Below, in pieces: positions 17,532-26,032 of a stretch of DNA of 64,000 nucleotides. The stretch spans positions 1-64,000 of the forward strand of contig NZ_FUZF01000019.1 in the NCBI RefSeq assembly GCF_900168125.1. The letters are read 5' to 3'. Every line of letters begins with the position of its first letter. Position 1 is the stretch's first letter. A program made the position numbers and the translations under genes. This stretch comes from Sphingobacterium nematocida (GTDB lineage Bacteria; Bacteroidota; Bacteroidia; Sphingobacteriales; Sphingobacteriaceae). The notes below the pieces were generated by a model. It saw only the letters and a list, made by a program, of their open reading frames with translations. It was not told the DNA's origin and did no database searches.

Positions 17532-18413
17532 TTATTGCATATCGAACAGGTGCTTTTCAGCATGATAAGACGAACGGACTAATGGTCCGGACTCTACATA
17601 TTTAAATCCCATTTTCAGACCAATCTCTTTATATTTATCAAATTGTGCAGGCGTAACCCAATCAACAACAGGATGGTGTGCTTTTGTAGGTTGTAGATAC
17701 TGACCCAAAGTCAAAATATGCACGCCTACATTATACAAATCCTGCATAGCTTCAATAACATCTTCCTCGGTTTCACCTAAGCCTAGCATAATTCCTGATT
17801 TGGTTCTTAAGCCAGCTTCTGAAATACGACGTAGACATTCCAACGAACGATCATATTTAGCTTGGATACGTACCTCTCGAGTAAGACGACGAACAGTCTC
17901 TAGGTTGTGCGACACCACTTCTGGTCTCACTGCTATAACACGGTCTAAATTATCCCACTGCCCCTTAAAATCAGGCAATAATGTTTCCAATGTTGTCTCT
18001 GGACTTTCCTTACGAATGGCTAGGATTGTCTCTGCCCAAATTGTTGAACCACCGTCCTTCAAATCATCACGATCGACTGAAGTAATTACACAGTGTTTGA
18101 CCCCCATCAGCTTCACCGAAGTAGCAACTCTATTTGGTTCATCTACATCTACCGGAAGAGGTCTTCCAGTTGCTACCGCACAAAACGAGCAGGAGCGTGT
18201 GCAGATATTACCCAAAATCATGAAAGTCGCCGTACCAGCTCCCCAACACTCTCCCATGTTCGGACAGTTCCCACTTTCACAAATTGTATGAAGCTTATGC
18301 TCATCGACTAAGCTACGCACATGTCTGTACTCTTTCCCTACTGGAAGTTTCACACGTAACCAATCGGGTTTACGCTGAGTTGGATTCACGGGTATAACAG
18401 GTAATTCTATCAT
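17532..18413 (-). CDS. lipA: Lipoyl synthase
   Basis: This 293-residue radical SAM enzyme inserts two sulfur atoms into octanoyl groups on lipoyl domains. The auxiliary cluster cysteines are C45, C50 and C56 (CESGNCPNMGEC). The radical SAM CxxxCxxC is C71, C75 and C78 (CTRSCSFC). The C-terminal RSSYHAE holds the serine that ligates the auxiliary cluster. Length is normal. A TATCTTTG promoter element (complement of 18418-18425) lies only 4 nt before the ATG, so the mRNA is probably leaderless. Confidence 0.98.
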   Translation of the reverse strand: MIELPVIPVNPTQRKPDWLRVKLPVGKEYRHVRSLVDEHKLHTICESGNCPNMGECWGAGTATFMILGNICTRSCSFCAVATGRPLPVDVDEPNRVATSVKLMGVKHCVITSVDRDDLKDGGSTIWAETILAIRKESPETTLETLLPDFKGQWDNLDRVIAVRPEVVSHNLETVRRLTREVRIQAKYDRSLECLRRISEAGLRTKSGIMLGLGETEEDVIEAMQDLYNVGVHILTLGQYLQPTKAHHPVVDWVTPAQFDKYKEIGLKMGFKYVESGPLVRSSYHAEKHLFDMQ

Positions 18414-18417
18414 AGCA

Positions 18418-18425
18418 CAAAGATA
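18418..18425 (-). promoter_or_regulatory. lipA promoter, -7 element close to the start codon
   Basis: On the reverse strand TATCTTTG ends 4 nt before the lipA ATG. Transcription would begin at or next to the start codon. Confidence 0.55.
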
Positions 18426-18483
18426 AATATTATTCGCTTAATCTAACAGACAAGATTTGTTAGTCTTGTATCATATTCACTTT

Positions 18484-18519
18484 AAAACAAAAAGCCCCTT
18501 GGATTTTGTCCAAAGGGCT
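18484..18519 (-). terminator. Terminator of the outer-membrane barrel gene
   Basis: On the reverse strand AGCCCTTTGGA and TCCAAGGGGCT form an 11-bp stem with one mismatch around a 5-nt loop, followed by a T-rich tail. Confidence 0.8.
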
Positions 18520-18540
18520 GCTGTTATACGTTTGTATAGA

Positions 18541-19176
18541 TTAGAATTGGAAACCAACTCCAAATGATAACACGCGGTTTGATCTGCTATCGCCACTATT
18601 ATTCAATGCTGTCAAGCCTAAACCATACCCTGCATTAATTAAAAATCCATTTGACAATTTATAACCGGCCATAAAGTTTGCTCCTGCTTCTACACGTTTC
18701 GTTTCATCGTCTGCAGAACCGAACTTAACGTCCGAGTCGCCTGATGCAGAGCCTATAGGTGTGGTACCATCCCACTTATCTTTACCAGAAACATTGAAAC
18801 CTACATATGGGCCTGCTCCTAGGAATACCGAACCAGAAGAACCAGTAGGAATGTAATAAACAGCGTTAACCGGAATTTCAATTGACATCAAATTTGTACT
18901 TGAAGATCCATCTAGATTATTACCATCATATTTGAATTTCTCTCCCTTACCTTGTAACGAGATTCCAGGCTGAATAGAAAATTGTGACGCTACCGGTAAA
19001 TCAGCAAACCCTGTCACATAGAACGAAGTGTTATTCTTTTGATAATCCTTAACTGCATCAGGAACATTACTAAACTTACCTAAGTTAACACCGGCTTTTA
19101 AACCATAACTAACTTGAGCTTGTGCTCCAACTGCTGTCAATAATGCTACTCCTAATGTTAGTAAAACTTTTTTCAT
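18541..19176 (-). CDS. PorT-type outer-membrane beta-barrel protein
   Basis: This 211-residue protein has a signal peptide (MKKVLLTLGVALLTAVGAQAQ) and then alternating beta strands typical of the small porin-like beta-barrel family of Bacteroidota. Examples are YGLKAGVNLGKF near the N-terminus, FYVTGFADLPVASQFSIQPG, MSIEIPVNAVYYIPTG, and a closing VLSFGVGFQF that ends in phenylalanine as outer-membrane proteins do. An eight-stranded barrel is likely. The role is unknown. It has its own terminator. Confidence 0.85.
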   Translation of the reverse strand: MKKVLLTLGVALLTAVGAQAQVSYGLKAGVNLGKFSNVPDAVKDYQKNNTSFYVTGFADLPVASQFSIQPGISLQGKGEKFKYDGNNLDGSSSTNLMSIEIPVNAVYYIPTGSSGSVFLGAGPYVGFNVSGKDKWDGTTPIGSASGDSDVKFGSADDETKRVEAGANFMAGYKLSNGFLINAGYGLGLTALNNSGDSRSNRVLSFGVGFQF

Positions 19177-19443
19177 AACGTTTATTTTAATACTCTTTTT
19201 AATATATGGGGTTGAACAGACAACCCTATCACGGACTATCTATTCAAATTTGATACCAAACTTAAATATTACTTAAGATAGAACCACCAGCCTATCCCAA
19301 CTACCGTGCTCAATCTCTTCTTAGGAGCACTTAAAGCATAAAAAAAGTAAACATCTTTCTACAAAAAATTATACACCCTACCGACATGTACCAAAGCACG
19401 CGGTCTGGTTATCTTTTCGTTCTAAAGGTTTTTATAATTAATT
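19177..19443. other. Gene-free interval before the tRNA-Cys promoter
   Basis: This A/T-rich stretch contains the 5' leader of the reverse-strand barrel gene and nothing else that could be recognised. No structured RNA or ORF with coding character was seen. Confidence 0.5.
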
Positions 19444-19473
19444 TTGCTTTTTCAATTTTTAACATTACTTTTG
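19444..19473 (+). promoter_or_regulatory. Promoter of tRNA-Cys and the small basic protein gene
   Basis: TTG at 19444-19446, a 19-nt spacer, and TACTTTTG at 19466-19473 are an exact Bacteroidota promoter. Transcription would begin near 19476, about 20 nt before the tRNA. Confidence 0.75.
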
Positions 19474-19494
19474 CATGCCCAGTAAGGGTAAAAG

Positions 19495-19565
19495 GGTCGG
19501 ATGGCCGAGTGGCTAGGCTGAGGTCTGCAAAACCTCCTACAGCGGTTCGAATCCGCTTCCGACCT
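19495..19565 (+). tRNA. tRNA-Cys (anticodon GCA)
   Basis: This 71-nt sequence folds as a cloverleaf: acceptor GGTCGGA with TCCGACC, discriminator T (U, as expected for Cys), anticodon arm AGGTCTGCAAAACCT with GCA, and T arm GCGGTTCGAATCCGC. CCA is not encoded. It shares its promoter with the small gene 33 nt downstream. Confidence 0.95.
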
Positions 19566-19598
19566 CGTTTTCAACATACAATAAAATATTATAATAAA

Positions 19599-19778
19599 AT
19601 GGGAGTTACACGTTTAAAAAGAAAAGATAGAAGAAACAAAACTGTTTCACGTGTTGAAGTTCAGTTTCTAAGTTTAGGTCGTAACATTGAACTAGGTTCA
19701 CGTTCTAAAATGCCTAAGCATAGCCAAATTACTAAAAATGACGAGATCTTAAATAAATTAGCTACAGAAGCTAAATAA
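19599..19778 (+). CDS. Small basic protein of unknown function
   Basis: This 59-residue protein (start MGVTRLKRKDRRNKTVSR, then LSLGRNIELGSRS) is rich in Lys and Arg and has no membrane or signal segment, which suggests RNA or ribosome binding. The ATG at 19599 is preferred over the longer frame starting at 19386, because that extension would run through the promoter and the tRNA-Cys gene. It is co-transcribed with tRNA-Cys and ends at a very strong terminator. Such tiny basic proteins are conserved in Bacteroidota, but no function is known to me. Confidence 0.78.
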   Translation: MGVTRLKRKDRRNKTVSRVEVQFLSLGRNIELGSRSKMPKHSQITKNDEILNKLATEAK

Positions 19779-19790
19779 GCTCCATTTAAA

Positions 19791-19837
19791 GATAAAATAA
19801 AAGGGATACATCAATGATGTATCCCTTTTATTTTATC
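19791..19837 (+). terminator. Very long perfect hairpin after the small basic protein gene
   Basis: The arms 19791-19813 and 19815-19837 are perfectly complementary over 23 nt with a single base between them. The stem contains GGGATACATCA with TGATGTATCCC, followed by TTTTATTTTATC. It terminates the tRNA-Cys transcript. Confidence 0.88.
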
Positions 19838-19859
19838 CCTTCATCATGGAAATAATAAC

Positions 19860-19910
19860 ATAAAAAAACGTCATTTCGATTAATCAGCATAGTTTAATCG
19901 AAATGACGTT
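19860..19910 (-). terminator. pgk terminator
   Basis: The arms 19867-19883 and 19894-19910 are perfectly complementary over 17 nt (core AACGTCATTTCGATTAA). Read on the reverse strand a T run follows, 23 nt past the pgk stop codon. Confidence 0.88.
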
Positions 19911-19932
19911 AAGCAGAATATCTATTTTTTTC

Positions 19933-21123
19933 TTATCCGTTGATTGCAGCAACTCCTGGAAGTTCCTTCCCTTCCATATACTCCAGCAATGCTCCTCCAC
20001 CTGTACTCACATAACTAACATGTTCGGTCATGCCAAATTTTGCTACCGCAGCAGCAGAATCTCCACCACCGATCAAAGAAAAAGCGCCGCGTTCCGTCGC
20101 TGCTACCACCGCATCAGCAACAGCTTTTGTACCTTTAGCGAAAGTATCAAATTCAAAAACCCCCATCGGTCCATTCCACAATAAGGTATTGGACGCAGAA
20201 ATTACTTCTGCAAAATGTCTAGATGACTCGGCACCAATATCTAATCCTTCACGATCAGCCGGAATCTGATCATTAGGACCATCATATGTATTTGCGTCGT
20301 TAGAGAAGCCATCAGCAATCTGCGCGTCTGTTGGCAACACCAAATTAACCCCTTTCTCCTCTGCTTTTTTTATCAATTCATTAGCTAGATCTAATTTATC
20401 CAACTCCACTAGAGACTTACCGATCTCGCCACCTCTAGCTTTAACAAAGGTATAAGCCATACCACCACCGATGATAAGATTATCAACCTTGTCTAAAAGC
20501 GCTTCAATCAACTGTATTTTATCAGAAACCTTAGCTCCCCCCATGATTGCCGTAAAAGGTCTATTCGGATGATTAAGGACTTTCTCTGCATTATTTAATT
20601 CTCCAGCCATTAGATATCCAAAGTACTTGGCGGCAGGAAAAAACTGTGCGATGATGGCAGTAGATGCGTGTGCACGGTGCGCAGTACCAAATGCATCATT
20701 TACATATACATCTCCTAATTGAGCTAGTTTTTCAGCAAATGCTACATCTCCCTTTTCTTCCTCCTTGTAAAAGCGGAGATTCTCCAATAATAACACCTCT
20801 CCGGCTTTTAGGTTTGCAGCTTTTTCAACAGCTTCTGCTCCAATACAATCATTCGCAAATTGCACCTCCACGCCTAACACTTTAGAAAGATGAGACACAA
20901 TATGCTTCAACGAGTATTTGTCGGCCGATCCCTCTTTTGGTCTACCCAAGTGGGACATTAATACAACAGATCCGCCATCGTTAAGAATTTTCTTAATTGT
21001 TGGCGTAGCGCCTTGTATCCTATTATCATCAGTAATATTAAAATTTTCATCAAAAGGAACATTAAAGTCAACGCGGATTAATGCCTTCTTACCAGAAAAA
21101 TTTAAATCGTCAATTGTTTTCAT
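19933..21123 (-). CDS. pgk: Phosphoglycerate kinase
   Basis: This 396-residue glycolytic enzyme transfers a phosphate from 1,3-bisphosphoglycerate to ADP. Its N-terminal half shows KALIRVDFNVPFDENFNITD, VVLMSHLGRPK and ENLRFYKEEEKGD, the 3-phosphoglycerate site. The C-terminal half shows ITAIMGGAKVSDKI-type residues (FTAIMGGAKVSDKIQLIEAL), LLWNGPMGVFE, and GGGDSAAAVAKFG for nucleotide binding. Length and motifs are standard. It has its own terminator and is separated from sppA by 87 nt on the same strand. Confidence 0.98.
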   Translation of the reverse strand: MKTIDDLNFSGKKALIRVDFNVPFDENFNITDDNRIQGATPTIKKILNDGGSVVLMSHLGRPKEGSADKYSLKHIVSHLSKVLGVEVQFANDCIGAEAVEKAANLKAGEVLLLENLRFYKEEEKGDVAFAEKLAQLGDVYVNDAFGTAHRAHASTAIIAQFFPAAKYFGYLMAGELNNAEKVLNHPNRPFTAIMGGAKVSDKIQLIEALLDKVDNLIIGGGMAYTFVKARGGEIGKSLVELDKLDLANELIKKAEEKGVNLVLPTDAQIADGFSNDANTYDGPNDQIPADREGLDIGAESSRHFAEVISASNTLLWNGPMGVFEFDTFAKGTKAVADAVVAATERGAFSLIGGGDSAAAVAKFGMTEHVSYVSTGGGALLEYMEGKELPGVAAING

Positions 21124-21210
21124 TCGAATATTTTTTAGAATTAAGTTGATTTAAGACGTAAACTTAGAAAAAATGCTTTGCATTCACCAGTACGCCATTA
21201 AAAAAACAGA

Positions 21211-22974
21211 TTAATAAATTTCTATACTATATGGCAATCTGGCTTGTATACCTGTATTTTTTAACACTTTGCTCACATCTAGTAAATATTTCTGGTACTC
21301 TCCCAGCTCTTCACCAAATAACCACATTTTAACCTTATCTTTTGAAGATGATAGTATACTTGCGAAGGGCTCTTCTTTTTCTGGAAGCTCTAGAATTTGG
21401 TAATCCTTCAGCTTCGCTTTACCCGCAGCAGCTGTAATGGCACGTTGTAAATTACCAATCGCATCCACCAATCCCAGTTCAAGCGCTTGCTTTCCTGTCC
21501 ATACCCTACCTTGACCGATACTATCTACCTCAGCAACGGGCATCTTCCTTCCATTCGCAACCCGTTCCATAAACGTAGAATAAGTCCTGTTTACCTCCAT
21601 TTGTATTATCGAACGCTCCTCGGCCGATAGAGGTTTATCTGGATTAGACATTAAACTTGAGAATTTACCTGTATTTACTTCATCGATGTGAATACCGAGC
21701 TTATTGTTTAATAAGCCTTTGAAATTAGGAATTAGACCAAAAACACCGATAGATCCGGTTAATGTATTTGACTCTGCAAAAATAGAATCTGCAGCAGCAG
21801 CAATATAATAACCTCCAGACGCAGCGTAGTCTCCCATAGATACAATAACAGGTTTCTCTTTTTTGGTAAGCTCGACCTCTCTCCATATGATATCCGACGC
21901 TAAAGCAGATCCTCCTCCGGAATTAACCCGTAGTACTACCGCTTTAATATCTTTATCACGTCGTAATTTGCGTATCTGCCGAGATAATTTATCCCCCCCA
22001 ATCTGTCCGACAGTTCCTTCGCCGTCTACAATATCTCCATAAGCATATAGCACCGCTATCTTAGCTGCAGAAGAATTCACCTTCGAACTACCGCTATAAT
22101 TCAATATTGATATCGAGGAGATATCTTTATCTTCAGCGACATCTAAACGTTTTTTCAGTTCACTAAGCAGTTCGTCTTTATACAACTTACCATCGACAAA
22201 TTTATATCGAACAGCATCGTCTGCATTTCGAATACGGTATTCATCTGCAATACCTTTTAAAGAATCAACAGATTGCTTTCTTGAGTTTGCAATATCGACT
22301 AAAAAAGAATCGTATATACTACCCAAATACGAGGTAACTTGCTCCCGGTTGGCTGGACTCATTTCATTAAGCATGAACGGTTCCACAGCGGATTTATATG
22401 TACCGACTTTAATAACTTGCATTTCTACTCCCAACTTGTCCATTGCTTCCTTCATAAATACCACGGATGAACTAAGTCCTCGAAAATCCAACGATCCTTG
22501 TGGATTGATATAAATACTATCTGCAACTGTAGATAAATAATAGGCCTTCTGAGAATACCCCTCACTATAAGCTATGATAAACTTTTTAGATTCTTTAAAA
22601 TCCAACAACGCATCCCTTATGGCCCTGAGACTGGCAAACCCCACACCTACCGAGGCTGGATTTAGATATATCCCTTTTATATTATCGTCTGTCTTAGCTG
22701 CCTTGATACGTGCAATTATGTCGTTTAGGCCGATTGACTTCTCTACATTATACAGCGGAAGATTTAAATCTCCAAGCGGGTTACTCTCTGTTTTCTCCAC
22801 AATATTGTAATCTAGCGAAAGGTATAAAACCGATTTGGCCGGAGCAACAGTCGTAGTAGGCTGTGAAGATTGTTGAACCAAAACACCAATAAACACCAAA
22901 AACAGAAAGAATAAGATGATACTAGTAATTAGTATCCCCGTGATAGTGGCTAGCACTTGTTTAAAAAAATTCAT
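21211..22974 (-). CDS. sppA: Signal peptide peptidase SppA, 67-kDa type
   Basis: This 587-residue inner-membrane protease has one N-terminal membrane segment (about 8-33) and two tandem SppA domains. The catalytic lysine is K194 in VGTYKSAVEPF and the serine is S386 in DYAASGGYYIA, matching the Ser-Lys dyad of the E. coli enzyme. It digests cleaved signal peptides. Its leader contains a perfect 20-nt palindrome and repeat blocks shared with two other leaders. It is divergent from folK. Confidence 0.95.
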   Translation of the reverse strand: MNFFKQVLATITGILITSIILFFLFLVFIGVLVQQSSQPTTTVAPAKSVLYLSLDYNIVEKTESNPLGDLNLPLYNVEKSIGLNDIIARIKAAKTDDNIKGIYLNPASVGVGFASLRAIRDALLDFKESKKFIIAYSEGYSQKAYYLSTVADSIYINPQGSLDFRGLSSSVVFMKEAMDKLGVEMQVIKVGTYKSAVEPFMLNEMSPANREQVTSYLGSIYDSFLVDIANSRKQSVDSLKGIADEYRIRNADDAVRYKFVDGKLYKDELLSELKKRLDVAEDKDISSISILNYSGSSKVNSSAAKIAVLYAYGDIVDGEGTVGQIGGDKLSRQIRKLRRDKDIKAVVLRVNSGGGSALASDIIWREVELTKKEKPVIVSMGDYAASGGYYIAAAADSIFAESNTLTGSIGVFGLIPNFKGLLNNKLGIHIDEVNTGKFSSLMSNPDKPLSAEERSIIQMEVNRTYSTFMERVANGRKMPVAEVDSIGQGRVWTGKQALELGLVDAIGNLQRAITAAAGKAKLKDYQILELPEKEEPFASILSSSKDKVKMWLFGEELGEYQKYLLDVSKVLKNTGIQARLPYSIEIY

Positions 22975-22993
22975 ACGTAAATAATTACTTTAT

Positions 22994-23105
22994 GATCCGC
23001 CAGCTGGCGGATCGGTTTGTTCTTTAATTGTCATTAACTTGTCCCGACTGGTCGGGATGGAATATTCATGGGTGTTTGTGTTTTCCAAACATGGATATTT
23101 CATAA
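22994..23105 (-). repeat. sppA leader with palindromes and shared repeat blocks
   Basis: The leader holds a perfect 20-nt palindrome at 22994-23013 (arms GATCCGCCAG and CTGGCGGATC). On the reverse strand it is preceded by a 19-nt block (23012-23030) shared with the amidohydrolase leader. Next comes the CCGACCAGTCGG block (23028-23058) shared with 5694-5724. The leader begins with TTATGAAATATCCAT (23091-23105). Confidence 0.65.
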
Positions 23106-23186
23106 ATAATCTTTTTACAGACTAAATTTAGTGTATTAAATTGATTTTGCAGAATATAAAGCATCAATATCGTATTTTAGTAGCGC

Positions 23187-23672
23187 ATGAATAAAATCTA
23201 CATTTTATTGGGGGCCAATTTAGGAAGTCCTATAGCTCAGCTCGCAAAGGCATCAATCCTTTTGAAGGATAAAATTGGTCCGGTAATTAGTGAATCTTCT
23301 ATTTATGAATCACAGGGATGGGGTGTCGAAGACCAACCTCTATTCTATAACCAAGCTTTGATCATACAGACAAATCTTGACAAACAAGAGTCCCTTAGAA
23401 TTTGCCAGGAAATAGAGATAGAATTGGGGCGGGTACGTCTAGAAAAATGGGGAGCTAGACTGATCGACATTGATATTATATATTTTAATGACGAGATCTA
23501 TGAATCTGAAAATCTCAGCATCCCACATCCCCTATTACAATTTAGGAATTTCGTATTGATTCCCCTTTGCGAGATCGCTGAGGACTACCAGCACCCAGTC
23601 TTGTTAAAGACTACAAGACAATTATTAGCGATATCTGAAGACAGACTATCTGTCAATAGAGTGGGACAATAA
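23187..23672 (+). CDS. folK: 2-amino-4-hydroxy-6-hydroxymethyldihydropteridine pyrophosphokinase
   Basis: This 161-residue enzyme transfers pyrophosphate to the pterin in folate synthesis. The HPPK signatures are IYILLGANLGSPIAQLAKA, SSIYESQGWGVEDQPLFYNQ and RLIDIDIIYFND, with IPHPLLQFRNFVLIPLCEIA at the end. Cytoplasmic. It is divergent from sppA and is followed after 17 nt by an Hpt-domain gene, probably in the same transcript. Confidence 0.95.
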   Translation: MNKIYILLGANLGSPIAQLAKASILLKDKIGPVISESSIYESQGWGVEDQPLFYNQALIIQTNLDKQESLRICQEIEIELGRVRLEKWGARLIDIDIIYFNDEIYESENLSIPHPLLQFRNFVLIPLCEIAEDYQHPVLLKTTRQLLAISEDRLSVNRVGQ

Positions 23673-23689
23673 CATAAAAAAACTGTACT

Positions 23690-24058
23690 ATGAACTACAA
23701 AATCATAAAACCAGAGACCATCCACAAATCAATGATGGGGAATTCCGAAATGATAAAACAGTTTATTGCAATTTATCTGCAACAAAGCCCTATCGATTTT
23801 CAAACATTAGAACTGAGCTTTACCAAGAACGACATACGAGCAATAGGCGACAATGCGCACCATATCAAACCAACGATGGAATACATTGGTGCATCTTCTC
23901 TACGAATGGCCTTCCAAGATTTAGAGAATATGAGTAAATCTAATCTTAACATTGAATTGATACAGGAAAAATTTGAGGAAATAAAACCTATTTTCCAATT
24001 GATGATTGAAGAATTAAATTCCTTTTCGAAAGAAATCGAAGACACTATAAAAGAATAA
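23690..24058 (+). CDS. Hpt (histidine phosphotransfer) domain protein
   Basis: This 122-residue all-helical protein consists of one Hpt domain. The segment GDNAHHIKPTMEYIGAS is the phosphorelay motif, with H57 as the likely phosphorylated residue; the usual following glycine is proline here (HHIKP in place of HxLKG). It would pass phosphate between a hybrid kinase and a response regulator. A PhoB-type regulator is encoded convergently, 60 bp away, but no kinase is near, so the partner is not established. It is probably co-transcribed with folK. Confidence 0.8.
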   Translation: MNYKIIKPETIHKSMMGNSEMIKQFIAIYLQQSPIDFQTLELSFTKNDIRAIGDNAHHIKPTMEYIGASSLRMAFQDLENMSKSNLNIELIQEKFEEIKPIFQLMIEELNSFSKEIEDTIKE

Positions 24059-24094
24059 AGGGTAAAATTATAAGAATTTATAATTTTACCCTTT
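24057..24094. terminator. Bidirectional terminator between the Hpt gene and the response regulator gene
   Basis: Arms 24057-24073 and 24078-24094 are perfectly complementary over 17 nt (AAAGGGTAAAATTATAA) around a 4-nt loop. The first arm overlaps the last two bases of the Hpt gene stop codon. Confidence 0.85.
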
Positions 24095-24117
24095 CATACC
24101 TACTTAGCTAAGTACAA

Positions 24118-24807
24118 CTAGCTAAGATCAAACTTATATCCTACGCCTTTGACTGTTGACACATAATTGTCACCTATTTTCTCACGAAGTTTTCGGATAT
24201 GAACATCGATAGTCCTGTTGGTGACTACGACAGAATCTTCCCAAATAGCTTTTAATATCTGTTCGCGGGTGTACACTTTATTCGGTTTTGAGGCCAGTAG
24301 ATACAATAATTCAAATTCCTTCTTTGCTAGCACGATTTTATCTTCACCACGATACACCAAAAAAGAATCCCTGTCGATCACTAAATCTGCTATCTCTAAT
24401 TTATCCGTAGGTTCGTCGATAGACTCTTGCGAATTTCGTCTTAAGATCGCATTAATTCTAGACATCAAAGCTCTAGGCTTGATCGGTTTGGCGATATAAT
24501 CATCTGCTCCTACATGAAAACCAGCTATTTCAGAATACTCTTCACTTCTGGCTGTCAAGAACACCATAAAGGTATGTTTGAATTCAGGCAACGAACGCAT
24601 GATTCTACAAGCCTCTATACCATCCATTACAGGCATCATTACATCTAAGATTATTAGATCAGGACTAACCTCTTTTGCTTTTTCAATTGCTAGTTTTCCA
24701 TTAGATGCAGTGTAGACCTGGTAGCCTTCCTTATTTAAATTGTAGGAAATGAGATCTAAGATATCTTGCTCATCATCCACCACAAGTATTTTTTGCTTGG
24801 CGCTCAT
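24118..24807 (-). CDS. PhoB/OmpR-type response regulator
   Basis: This 229-residue protein has a receiver domain (about 5-118) with phospho-acceptor D55 (LIILDVMMPV), T85 and K107 (YIAKP). A C-terminal winged helix (about 130-227) contains KKEFELLYLLASKPNKVYTR and VVTNRTIDVHIRKLREKIGD, ending VKGVGYKFDLS. It is a DNA-binding regulator. No sensor kinase is adjacent. In other Bacteroidota such PhoB-like regulators pair with separately encoded kinases. Binding sites cannot be assigned here. Confidence 0.93.
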   Translation of the reverse strand: MSAKQKILVVDDEQDILDLISYNLNKEGYQVYTASNGKLAIEKAKEVSPDLIILDVMMPVMDGIEACRIMRSLPEFKHTFMVFLTARSEEYSEIAGFHVGADDYIAKPIKPRALMSRINAILRRNSQESIDEPTDKLEIADLVIDRDSFLVYRGEDKIVLAKKEFELLYLLASKPNKVYTREQILKAIWEDSVVVTNRTIDVHIRKLREKIGDNYVSTVKGVGYKFDLS

Positions 24808-24912
24808 ATTAGTTTTTTTGCTAAAGTATGTACTTTATGGTAAGATAAAGTTAATCAAATGTTATGAAATTATTAACTATTAAAAATAACTTAATAAATT
24901 AATAAACTTCGT

Positions 24913-26016
24913 CTAATTCAATGTCTGCTTCAAGAATGTTTCTAGATCTGTCCCTCTCAAATTTTTTCCTACGATATTACCAGCAGGATCTACGATAACG
25001 GAAGCAGGAATAGCTTTAATCCGATAATTTATCACGAGATCAGAACTCCAAGCTTTAAGATCAGAGATATTGGTCCATGTTAACTTATCATCTTCTACTG
25101 CGCGCATCCATGAGCCGGGGTTATTGTCAAGAGAAACCCCGAGAACTGTAAAGTTCTTATCCTTATAGCTATTGTAAACTCGTACAATATTTGGATTTTC
25201 CTTACGACAAGGCACACACCAGGAAGCCCAAAAATCTACGAGCACATACTTCCCTTTAAAATCCGAAAGCTTGACCGTCTTATTATCTGGGGTGTAGGCC
25301 ACAATTTCAGGCGCCGGCTGACCTATAGCCAGTTTTCGCAGTTTAGCTACTTCTTCTTTAAATTGTGTCACTGTTCCATTATCCGAAAAGTTCTCCCCCA
25401 GCCCATCAACATAAGCAATCAATTCGTTCTCTGCAACATCTGGATCGAGGCTACTCATCGCGTAAAATCCCGCCAAATTATCCTTATTTACTTTAGCAAA
25501 AGCTGTTGCCTGTTGCGTGAAAGAAGCCATTTCATTACGGTACTGCGCCATATAATCTGCACGTAGGCTTTCAATTTCTGCCTCAGTCTTGTTGACCATC
25601 CGCTTTACAAAATCACCTTGTAATGAATCCTCAAGAAACTCTTTGCGTTGTTTTATAGGGGCAAAACCCCGTAATACTGTAGAAAGCTCCGAACCATCCA
25701 CTTGATAAGTTTCAGGGCTATTCTGAAGATCCGAACTAAAAATCAGATTTTCCCCAGGAGAAATAATAACCGGATATCTATTTTTCCCCACTTCCAATGT
25801 CAATAGACGTGGTTGCGTTGCTGCTCTTTCAAACTTAAATTTATTTTGATCGCTCAAGAAAACAGAATCCAGCTTACGATCGCCTTCATAAAACGCTACA
25901 ACTTTAACATTTCCTGGATTCAAAATTTCGCCTGAAATAGCGATAGTTTCCTTATTAGAGCAGCCCCATAGCCCAATTCCAACAATGGAAAATAGAAAAA
26001 CGCAAAACTTGTTCAT
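24913..26016 (-). CDS. TlpA-like thioredoxin-fold lipoprotein (DUF4369 type)
   Basis: The start at 26016 (MNKFCVFLFSIVGIGLWGCSN) is preferred because it gives a clean lipoprotein signal with lipobox LWGC; a longer frame begins inside alaS. About 367 residues remain. The N-terminal half (about 25-110) is a beta-rich DUF4369-like domain (ISGEILNPGNVKVVAFYEGD). The C-terminal 140 residues are a TlpA/ResA thioredoxin fold with WASWCVPCRKENPN, the active CxxC, and the cis-proline in KAIPASVIVDPAGNIV. It probably reduces disulfides at the periplasmic side of a membrane. It lies 16 nt downstream of alaS and is likely co-transcribed. Confidence 0.9.
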   Translation of the reverse strand: MNKFCVFLFSIVGIGLWGCSNKETIAISGEILNPGNVKVVAFYEGDRKLDSVFLSDQNKFKFERAATQPRLLTLEVGKNRYPVIISPGENLIFSSDLQNSPETYQVDGSELSTVLRGFAPIKQRKEFLEDSLQGDFVKRMVNKTEAEIESLRADYMAQYRNEMASFTQQATAFAKVNKDNLAGFYAMSSLDPDVAENELIAYVDGLGENFSDNGTVTQFKEEVAKLRKLAIGQPAPEIVAYTPDNKTVKLSDFKGKYVLVDFWASWCVPCRKENPNIVRVYNSYKDKNFTVLGVSLDNNPGSWMRAVEDDKLTWTNISDLKAWSSDLVINYRIKAIPASVIVDPAGNIVGKNLRGTDLETFLKQTLN

Positions 26017-26032
26017 ACGATATACTAAAACA

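Noticed and set aside
19386..19598. Long N-terminal extension of the small basic protein
   Set aside because: It would be translated through the promoter and the whole tRNA-Cys gene.
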